Assembly (NCBI RefSeq): GCF_000374805.1 | Contig: NZ_KB895354.1 | Location: 1 to 64,000 of the forward strand | Length of the DNA: 64,000 bases | DNA from: Chitiniphilus shinanonensis DSM 23277 | Lineage (GTDB): Bacteria; Pseudomonadota; Gammaproteobacteria; Burkholderiales; Chitinibacteraceae | Direction of reading: 5' to 3' | Shown: positions 16,813 to 23,227 of the stretch, one piece after another | How the letters are laid out: each line of letters begins with the position of its first letter | Position numbering within the stretch: the stretch's first letter is position 1 | Notes under the pieces: generated by a model | The model's input: only the letters and a program-made list of their open reading frames with translations | Databases searched by the model: none | Told to the model about the DNA's origin: nothing | Position numbers and translations under genes: made by a program

Positions 16813-17706
16813 TCACTGCCGCAGCACGGCGCGCGCGGCGGTGACGATGCGGCGGAACACCGCCTCCACCGCCGGCGGCTGGATACGCCAGCCGTGCCAG
16901 TACAGCGGCAGGTCGTGCGGTTGCAGCGGCAGCAGGTCGATCAGCTCGCCGCGCGCGAGGCGCTCGCGCACCGCCAGTTCCGGCACCAGCACGTAGCCGA
17001 AGTCGAGCAGCGCGAAATCGACGAACGCCTGCGACGACGGGGTCAGGTGATACGGGAAATGCCCGTCGCCGATGCCGAAATGCCGCGCCAGGTAGTCGCT
17101 GTGCATCGCGTCCTTGCGGTTGTACATCAGCGCCGGCGCCTGGGTCAGCGCCGCGCGCGTCACGCCGTCGGGGAAATGGCGCGCGGCGAAGCGCGGGGTG
17201 GCGGCACACACATAGCGCAGCGCGCCCAGCGGCTGGGCCACGCAGCCGCGCATCGCCTCGGCGCGCGCCGACACGCAGGCCAGCACCTCGCCCCGCGCCA
17301 GCAGTTCGTGGGTGTAGTCCTCGTTTTCCACCAGCAGGTCGACCAGGAACGGCGAGCCGGCCAGCGCCCGGGCCAGCACCGCCGGCACCCAGCCGTGCAG
17401 GCTGTCGGCGTTCACCGCCAGCGGCAGCCGCGACGGCCCGGCCTCGTCGCCGGCCAGCGCGCGCCGCGCTTCTTCCTCCAGCAGGCGGATGCGGTCGAGG
17501 TAGCGCAGCAGCGTCTGTCCAGCGGCGGTCGGCACGCACGGCCGGCCACGGGTCAGCAGCGTCTGCCCCAGGCTGGTCTCCAGCGCCCGCACCCGCTGCG
17601 ACACGGCCGATTGCGTCAGCCGCAGCGCATGGGCCGCGCGCTCGAAACTGCCTTCCTTCACCACCGCCGCCAACGCCGCCGTCGCCCGTGCATCGAACAT
17701 GTTCAT
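16813..17706 (-). CDS. argP: LysR-type regulator ArgP (IciA)
   Basis: A 297-residue LysR-type regulator. The winged helix is at the N-terminus (GSFERAAHALRLTQSAVSQRVRALE, about residues 18-42), and the SAVSQR core is that of ArgP. The effector domain follows. ArgP activates the arginine/lysine exporter gene argO in response to basic amino acids. Here argO is divergent, 94 bp away, as expected. A start two codons later (17700) is equally possible, and neither has a clear Shine-Dalgarno sequence. Confidence 0.92.
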   Translation of the reverse strand: MNMFDARATAALAAVVKEGSFERAAHALRLTQSAVSQRVRALETSLGQTLLTRGRPCVPTAAGQTLLRYLDRIRLLEEEARRALAGDEAGPSRLPLAVNADSLHGWVPAVLARALAGSPFLVDLLVENEDYTHELLARGEVLACVSARAEAMRGCVAQPLGALRYVCAATPRFAARHFPDGVTRAALTQAPALMYNRKDAMHSDYLARHFGIGDGHFPYHLTPSSQAFVDFALLDFGYVLVPELAVRERLARGELIDLLPLQPHDLPLYWHGWRIQPPAVEAVFRRIVTAARAVLRQ

Positions 17707-17800
17707 CAGCCAAATTAATGAATCCTGAAAAAGATTAATAAAAATGGAATCGGCGCGCCACCCGCCCTAAGCTCGCGCCATTGCAATCGAGGAAACCGCG

Positions 17801-18415
17801 ATGAGCCTGGTTTATCTACAGGGCCTGAGCCTGGGCGGCGGCCTGATCGTCGCCATCGGTGCGCAGAACGCGCACGTGCTGCGCATGGGCCTGTCGCGAC
17901 GGCACGCCTTGCTGACCGCCGCGGTATGCGCGCTGTGCGATGCGGCGCTGATCGCCGCCGGGCTGGCCGGCATGGGCGCGCTGCTGGCCGGATCGCCGGG
18001 ATGGCTGGCGCTGGCGCGCTGGGGCGGCGCGGCCTACCTGGCGTGGTTCGCCTGGCGCGCGCTGCGCGCGGCGTTCGCCCCCGGCGCGCTGGCGGCCGGC
18101 GCCGACGCGGGCATGGGCTGGCGCCAGGCGCTGGCCACCGCGCTGGGCTTCAGCCTGCTGAACCCGCATGTCTACCTGGATACCGTGCTGCTGCTGGGCA
18201 GCGTCGGCGCACAGCACCCGTGGCCGGATCGCGGCGCCTTCGGCCTGGGCGCCGTGACCGCGTCCTTCCTGTGGTTCTTCAGCCTGGCCGGCGCGGCGCA
18301 CGCCCTGGCGCCGTGGTTCGCCCGGCCGGCGTTCTGGCGCGCCATCGACCTGATCACCGCGCTGGTGATGGGCGCGCTGGCGGTCGGCCTGGCCAGCGGC
18401 GCGCTGGGCGGGTAG
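17801..18415 (+). CDS. argO: LysE/ArgO-type basic amino acid exporter
   Basis: A 204-residue LysE-superfamily exporter with about six helices. The first segment (GLSLGGGLIVAIGAQNAHVLRMGL) carries the conserved GAQN, and SLLNPHVYLDTVLLLGSVG carries the conserved NPH-x-DT motif. The product exports arginine and probably lysine. Its position divergent from argP matches the known regulatory pair. The gene pair is bracketed by two 144-bp repeats. Confidence 0.92.
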   Translation: MSLVYLQGLSLGGGLIVAIGAQNAHVLRMGLSRRHALLTAAVCALCDAALIAAGLAGMGALLAGSPGWLALARWGGAAYLAWFAWRALRAAFAPGALAAGADAGMGWRQALATALGFSLLNPHVYLDTVLLLGSVGAQHPWPDRGAFGLGAVTASFLWFFSLAGAAHALAPWFARPAFWRAIDLITALVMGALAVGLASGALGG

Positions 18416-18422
18416 ACAACCA

Positions 18423-18566
18423 AACCCCAAATCTTGAAACACAGAGAGCACAGAGAACACAGAGAAAAACGGGAGAAAGACAACACCTCAAGGTTTGCGC
18501 TGTCTTGAGGTTTTCTCCGTGGAACTCCGTGCTCTCTGTGTTCTCTGTGGTTCAAGATGCGGGGTT
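18423..18566. repeat. 144-bp inverted-repeat element, copy 2
   Basis: It is the same length and orientation as the copy at 16605-16748, with high identity at both ends and in the middle (GGTTTGC, CTTGAGGTTTTCTC). It lies between the convergent ends of argO and the dga operon and can form a long hairpin that may act as a terminator for both. Confidence 0.88.
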
Positions 18567-18574
18567 CAAATTTC

Positions 18575-19324
18575 CTACACCCGCTGCGCAATCATATGCA
18601 GCAGTGCCGCCACGTCCTCCGGCCGGGTGCGGCCGGTTTCCTTGTCGATGATCGAGCTGTACACGTGCGGCATCACCCTGGGCACGCCGGCGTCGAGGCA
18701 TACCTGGAGGATGTCGCCGAAGTTGGCGAGGTCGATGCCGCCGGTAGGCTCGATCATCTCCAGCCCGTGACGGGCGCAGCTGCGGGCCAGCGCCTCCAGT
18801 TCGGCCAGCGAGCGCAGGCCGCCCATGGGGAAGAACTTGGCGGCGTGCGCGCCCAGGTCGCGGATCATCAGCACCGCGGTGTCGCTGTCGACCAGCGCCG
18901 GGGCCGGCGCCGTGCTGCCGGCGACGCCGGTGGAGACGATCACCTTGCCCGGTGTGCCGCTGGGGCGGATCAGCGCGTTGACGCGGGTGTTGACCACGCC
19001 GCGCGCCGCCAGCGCGCCGGCGGCGAAGCCGGCGCCGGTGAAGGTCTGGTTGACGTGGCCCGGCGCGGTGGCGGCGGCGATCATCGCCGCCTTGTAGTAC
19101 TGCGCCGGATCGCCCGCGCCCAGCCCCACCGAGACGCACACTTCGGCCTGCCAGCGATGGGCCTCGGCGATGCCTTCCTCCACGCTGTCGAAGCGGTTCG
19201 ACAGCAGCCCGACCGCGACATGCCCCTGCGCGGCGGCGTGGACCTCGACGGCGTTGTCCAGGTCGTGCGCCAGCACGTTGAGCGCCACGCGGTCGCGATG
19301 GAACGAGATGGTCTGCAACATCAT
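18575..19324 (-). CDS. dgaF: DgaF, KDGP aldolase of D-glucosaminate catabolism
   Basis: A 249-residue protein of the KDPG-aldolase-like DgaF family that cleaves 2-keto-3-deoxy-6-phosphogluconate to pyruvate and glyceraldehyde 3-phosphate. KFFPMGGL and EPTGGIDLANF (about residues 165-210) resemble the aldolase barrel strands carrying the catalytic lysine and the phosphate loop. The ATG overlaps the dgaE stop (ATGATG/TGA). It is the last gene of dgaABCDEF. The enzymatic role is taken from the Salmonella dga pathway. Confidence 0.88.
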   Translation of the reverse strand: MMLQTISFHRDRVALNVLAHDLDNAVEVHAAAQGHVAVGLLSNRFDSVEEGIAEAHRWQAEVCVSVGLGAGDPAQYYKAAMIAAATAPGHVNQTFTGAGFAAGALAARGVVNTRVNALIRPSGTPGKVIVSTGVAGSTAPAPALVDSDTAVLMIRDLGAHAAKFFPMGGLRSLAELEALARSCARHGLEMIEPTGGIDLANFGDILQVCLDAGVPRVMPHVYSSIIDKETGRTRPEDVAALLHMIAQRV

Positions 19325-20439
19325 TCGCCCTCCCTGACGCCCTGTTCCGCGAGTTGCCGCAGCCGCTCGACGATCAGGTCGAGATCGTCGCCCTGCAACG
19401 CGCGCGGGTCGATGCTGAACACGCCGGCGTTGAGGTAGTACTTGCGGGTGTAGATGGCCGGGCTGCCGCCGCGCAGCTGCGCCTCGACGGCCACGGCGTC
19501 CAGGCCCAGCACCTCGGGGTGGACCCGCACCCTGGCGCGGTAGATCTCGCGGCCGGCCTCGTCGTGCTCCAGTTCGGCCGACAGGCCGCGCAGGGTGTTG
19601 ATGCGGTCGATCGCGGCCTGCAGCCGGGGGATGTCGGCGCGGCCGTCGTGGCGTTGCACGGCGTAGCGATCGAGCGCGGCCAACAGGCCGAGCATGTTCT
19701 CCTTGCCGATCTTCATCGCCCGGCCGATGCCGTGGTACTGCGCCTTGCACGCGGCGATCAACGGCGCGCGGCCGGTGATGAAGCCCGAGGTCGGCGCGTC
19801 GATCGCCTTGGCGCCGCTGTAGATCACCAGGTCGGCGCCGGCGGCGACGTACTTGCGCAGGTCCTCCTCGGCGGCGGCGTCGACGATCAGCGGCAACTGG
19901 TGCTCGCGGGCGATGCGGATCATCTCGGCCAGCGGCACCATGCCCTTCTGCACGGCGTGGTGCGATTTCACGTACAGCAGCGCGGCGGTGCGCTCGCCGA
20001 TGGCCGCCTCGACCTGGAACGGCTCCGCTTCGTTGGCCTGGCCGGCCTCGACCGGCACGCCGCCGCCGAGGCGGATCATGGTGGTCACCGGCGCGCCGTA
20101 GTTGACGCTGTGGCCCTTGAGCAGCACCACTTCGTTGGCCAGGCCGCTGCTGTCGGGCAGGCGCTCGACCAGCCCCGGCGCGCCGCGCGAGATGACGGCG
20201 GCCACCGAGATGGCGATGCCGGCCGACGCGCTGCTGGTGACGCAGCTGTCCTCGGCGCCGGTGTGGGCCGAGACCAGCACGCCCACCCGGTCGATCAGCG
20301 CGTCGATCTCGACGTAGTTGGCCGCGGCCTCGGCGGCCTGTTCCATCACCGCGCGGTCCACCGCCGACACCCCGAGGATGGTCATCTTGCCGCAGGCGTT
20401 GATCACCCGCTTCAGGCCGATGCGTTGGTAGATGTTCAT
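19321..20439 (-). CDS. dgaE: DgaE, D-glucosaminate-6-phosphate ammonia-lyase
   Basis: A 372-residue PLP enzyme related in sequence to SelA-like proteins. The PLP lysine is expected in LVIYSGAKAIDAPTSG (about residues 215-230), and the aspartate before it in LPLIVDAAAE. It converts D-glucosaminate 6-phosphate to 2-keto-3-deoxy-6-phosphogluconate plus ammonia. Proteins of this type are often misnamed selenium transferase. The dga PTS genes immediately upstream and dgaF downstream make the catabolic role much more likely. Confidence 0.9.
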   Translation of the reverse strand: MNIYQRIGLKRVINACGKMTILGVSAVDRAVMEQAAEAAANYVEIDALIDRVGVLVSAHTGAEDSCVTSSASAGIAISVAAVISRGAPGLVERLPDSSGLANEVVLLKGHSVNYGAPVTTMIRLGGGVPVEAGQANEAEPFQVEAAIGERTAALLYVKSHHAVQKGMVPLAEMIRIAREHQLPLIVDAAAEEDLRKYVAAGADLVIYSGAKAIDAPTSGFITGRAPLIAACKAQYHGIGRAMKIGKENMLGLLAALDRYAVQRHDGRADIPRLQAAIDRINTLRGLSAELEHDEAGREIYRARVRVHPEVLGLDAVAVEAQLRGGSPAIYTRKYYLNAGVFSIDPRALQGDDLDLIVERLRQLAEQGVREGE

Positions 20440-20447
20440 CGCGCGCC

Positions 20448-21305
20448 TCACAGGATGCCGGTGATCGAGCAGATCACGCTGAACGCCACCACCGACAGCA
20501 GGATCACCGTGTAGCGCGGGCCCTTCTTCAGCATGTACAGGTAGATGGCGAACACCGCGGCCAGCGGCAGCAATCCCGGCACGATGGAATCGAGCACCTG
20601 CTGCACCACCACTTCTGAGCCGTGCAGGAAGCTGAACTTCAGCGGCGTGGTCAGCTTGACGTAGCTGGCGGCGAGCGCGCCCATCATGATCAGGCCGAGC
20701 ACGTTGGCGCCGTAGATCAGCTCTTTGATCCGGCCGCCTTGCAGCAAGGTGATGATCGATTCCTTGCCCAGCTGGTAGCCCTTGTGACACAGCGCGTAGC
20801 TGATGGCGATGGTGATGCCGGTGTACAGCACCAGCGGCGCGATCCCGCCCAGGGCGCTGCCCTTGGCGGCGAACGGGATGAACAGCGCGATCAGGAGCGG
20901 CATCAGCGCCGCCCAGATGATCGAATCGCCGACGCCGGCCAGCGCGCCCATCAGCCCGGTCTTGATGCCGATGATCGACGATTCGGAGATCGGCTCGCCG
21001 CGCGTCTTCTGTTCCTCCATGGCGATGGCCACGCCCTGGATGACGCCGCCCATCACGCCTTCGGTATTGAAGAAGTTGAGGTGGCGCTTGAGCGCTTCGG
21101 CCTGCTCTGCCTTGTTGGGGTAGAGCTTTTTCAGCACCGGCGTCATCGAGGCGCAGAACACCAGGCTTTGCAGGCGCTCGTAGGAGTTGGACACCTCGGC
21201 GCCCAGGTAGTAGATCATCCAGGCGCGGGTGATGTCCGACTTCGCCAGCAGCGGACCGTGTTGCGCCTCGGGCACGGCTTGAGCGGGGGTAACGGTGGTG
21301 TTCAT
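20448..21305 (-). CDS. dgaD: DgaD, PTS mannose-family IID component
   Basis: A 285-residue membrane component of a mannose/glucosaminate-family phosphotransferase permease. MTPVLKKLYPNKAEQAEALKRHLNFFNTEGVMGG (about residues 55-90) and GVGDSIIWAALMPLL are IID hallmarks. The start at 21305 is preferred because GGAGG then lies seven bases upstream. The ATG two codons earlier overlaps the dgaC stop and leaves only one base from the Shine-Dalgarno sequence. Confidence 0.92.
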   Translation of the reverse strand: MNTTVTPAQAVPEAQHGPLLAKSDITRAWMIYYLGAEVSNSYERLQSLVFCASMTPVLKKLYPNKAEQAEALKRHLNFFNTEGVMGGVIQGVAIAMEEQKTRGEPISESSIIGIKTGLMGALAGVGDSIIWAALMPLLIALFIPFAAKGSALGGIAPLVLYTGITIAISYALCHKGYQLGKESIITLLQGGRIKELIYGANVLGLIMMGALAASYVKLTTPLKFSFLHGSEVVVQQVLDSIVPGLLPLAAVFAIYLYMLKKGPRYTVILLSVVAFSVICSITGIL

Positions 21306-21307
21306 GG

Positions 21308-22054
21308 TCATGCCTCCTCGGATTTGCCAAAGCCACGGATCAGGAAGGCGATGCAGGTGCCGAAGATGGCCACCGCCATGATGTCGACCTTCAGGTAGAG
21401 CACGGCGAAGAAGCCGGCGACGAAGTAAGGGATCAGCGTCTTCTTGCCGATCACCATGATGGTGATGGCGAAGCCCAGCGCCGGCAGGATGCCGCCCATG
21501 ATCTCGAACGAGTGGGTCAGCCAGCGCGGCATGAAGGCCAGGAACTGCTCGACCACCGACTGCCCGAAGTAGTTGGCCGCGAACACCACCGGAAAGCGGA
21601 TCACGAAGCCCATCAGCGCCGGCCACAGGAAGGCGCAGCGCAGGATGCCGGCGGTGTCGCAGCGTTCGGCGTGCTTGTCCGCCATATGCACCCAGGCAGC
21701 GTTGATGGTGCGGCGCAACTGGTCGACGAACACGCCGATCACACCGAACGGAATCGCCAGCGCGATCGCCAGGTTGGCGTCCATGCCGGTCTTCACCGCG
21801 ATCGGCAGCGCGATGCAGGCCGCCAGCGCCGGGTCGGACGGCACGTTGCCGCCGGGGGTGGAGGTCACGCCCAGGTACACCAGCTGGATGCCGGCGCCGA
21901 CGATCATCGCCGCCTCCATCTGGCCGGTGATCAGGCCGACGAACACGGCGATCACCACCGGCTGCAACAACATGCCGGAGAAGGTGTAACCCAGCCGCAG
22001 CCGGGCGAACCAGTAATACAGACCCATCAGGGTCGCAATCGTCAGGGTACTCAT
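21308..22054 (-). CDS. dgaC: DgaC, PTS mannose-family IIC component
   Basis: A 248-residue integral membrane protein with six to eight helices. GLITGQMEAAMIVGAGIQLVYLGVTSTPGGNVPSDPALAACIA (about residues 40-82) is the conserved IIC region. It forms the sugar channel with DgaD. The gene sits 21 nt after dgaB and overlaps the leader of dgaD. Confidence 0.92.
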   Translation of the reverse strand: MSTLTIATLMGLYYWFARLRLGYTFSGMLLQPVVIAVFVGLITGQMEAAMIVGAGIQLVYLGVTSTPGGNVPSDPALAACIALPIAVKTGMDANLAIALAIPFGVIGVFVDQLRRTINAAWVHMADKHAERCDTAGILRCAFLWPALMGFVIRFPVVFAANYFGQSVVEQFLAFMPRWLTHSFEIMGGILPALGFAITIMVIGKKTLIPYFVAGFFAVLYLKVDIMAVAIFGTCIAFLIRGFGKSEEA

Positions 22055-22075
22055 GGCAGTTCCTTGAAGAGCGGG

Positions 22076-22561
22076 TTACAGGCGTTTGAGGATGTCTTCG
22101 AGTTTTTGCGGCTTGTCCTCCGGGATGGTCTGGAAGCAGACCGCCACCTGGCGTGCCTGGAGGTCGCGCAGCACGGCCTCGTCGGCGTCGTCGAGGGTGA
22201 TGTTCTGGAACACCACCTTGCGCCCCGGGCCGCCGCCCAGACCGCCGACCTGGATCTGCGCCACGTCGAAGCCGTCGATCACCGCCTGGCGCACCGACGC
22301 CAGGTTGGGAAACAGCACCAGCACGTTGCCGTCGCCCAGGCGGTTGTCGCGCCAGGCCGCGCAGAAGCCGGCGACGCCGTAGCAATCGACCTTGATGTTG
22401 GGCGGCGCGGCCATCATGAAGATGTTCTTCATGAAGGGATCGGCGTCGAGGTCGTCGCTGACCACGGCGATGCGGTTGGCCTGCGACTGGCCGACCCACT
22501 TGGTGACGACCTGCCCGTGGATCAGGCGGCTGTCGATGCGGCAGAGGACGATGTTGGCCAT
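22076..22561 (-). CDS. dgaB: DgaB, PTS mannose-family IIB component
   Basis: A 161-residue cytoplasmic phosphocarrier. The phosphorylated histidine is H15 in CRIDSRLIHGQVVTKW, the conserved IIB-Man motif. DgaB receives phosphate from DgaA and passes it to the incoming D-glucosaminate. GGGAG lies ten bases before the ATG. Confidence 0.93.
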   Translation of the reverse strand: MANIVLCRIDSRLIHGQVVTKWVGQSQANRIAVVSDDLDADPFMKNIFMMAAPPNIKVDCYGVAGFCAAWRDNRLGDGNVLVLFPNLASVRQAVIDGFDVAQIQVGGLGGGPGRKVVFQNITLDDADEAVLRDLQARQVAVCFQTIPEDKPQKLEDILKRL

Positions 22562-22588
22562 CTGGTTTTCTCCCTGTTGAAGTGCGGC

Positions 22589-22996
22589 TCAGCGCTGTTG
22601 CAGGCTCTTGACCACGTTGCGGAAGCTGTTGCGGCCGATCTCGACCAGCTCGTCGACCTGGTCGGCCAAGCGGCCGGCGTCGCGCAGGTCGAGCGCGGCC
22701 AGCAGCAGGGTGGCGTTGAGGCCGGTGATCACGCCGATGTCGAAATCGGCGGACAGGCGCGCGGCGACGTTGGAGGTGGAGCCGCCGGTGAAGTCGGCGA
22801 CGATCAGCGAGCCCGGCGGCATCGCGGCGACGCGCGAGCGCACCTTGTCCTGGAACTCGCTCATGGTGTCGACCGGCATCAGCGCCAGGTCGGAGACGCC
22901 GGGCAGTTCGCCCGCGACCATCTTCAGGCTGTCGATCAGTTGGGCGCCCCACCCGCCGTGGGTGAGCGTGAGGATCTGGGATGCGGGTTCGCTCAT
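22589..22996 (-). CDS. dgaA: DgaA, PTS mannose-family IIA component
   Basis: A 135-residue IIA protein. LTLTHGGWG near residue 13 carries the active-site histidine phosphorylated by HPr. VADFTGGSTSN (about residues 67-77) is the second conserved loop. It is the first gene of the operon, with AGGAGA before the ATG and a sigma-54 promoter about 55 nt upstream. Confidence 0.93.
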   Translation of the reverse strand: MSEPASQILTLTHGGWGAQLIDSLKMVAGELPGVSDLALMPVDTMSEFQDKVRSRVAAMPPGSLIVADFTGGSTSNVAARLSADFDIGVITGLNATLLLAALDLRDAGRLADQVDELVEIGRNSFRNVVKSLQQR

Positions 22997-23050
22997 TGTT
23001 TGTCTCCTGTTGGTGCGTGGCGCGGCATGGCCGGCCGTTGCCTCATCCAG

Positions 23051-23066
23051 GGCAAGTTGCATGCCA
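23051..23066 (-). promoter_or_regulatory. Sigma-54 promoter of dgaABCDEF
   Basis: On the minus strand TGGCATGCAACTTGCC matches the -24/-12 consensus TGGCACG-N4-TTGCW with the exact spacing of the GG and GC pairs. It lies 55 nt before the dgaA start. The upstream gene encodes a sigma-54 activator with an intact GAFTGA loop, which strongly supports the call. Confidence 0.82.
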
Positions 23067-23070
23067 GGCA

Positions 23071-23223
23071 GTGTCACGCCCGGCATCAGGCAAACAAATC
23101 AACGAAGAATCATGGGGTTGCAAAACCAATCGCGGCGCATCGCGGCCAGCGCGCGCCGCCCGCGCCGGGCGGCGTGACAGATCGCCCGCGCTGGCGGCGG
23201 GGCCCGCGCGGCTTGTGTCACGC
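23071..23223. promoter_or_regulatory. Three TGTCACGC sites upstream of dgaA
   Basis: TGTCACGC occurs at 23072-23079 and 23216-23223, and its inverted form GCGTGACA at 23172-23179. The last two face each other 44 bp apart, about four helical turns, and are placed where an enhancer-binding activator would bind. An inverted repeat GGTT-GCAA-AACC also lies between them (about 23115). Binding by DgaR is an inference. The facing pair could also fold as a hairpin at the end of dgaR. Confidence 0.4.
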
Positions 23224-23227
23224 GACG

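Noticed and set aside
19321-20439. Annotation as SelA (selenocysteine synthase)
   Set aside because: Similarity is to the PLP fold only. The gene sits inside a PTS operon with dgaF, which fits glucosaminate-6-phosphate ammonia-lyase.
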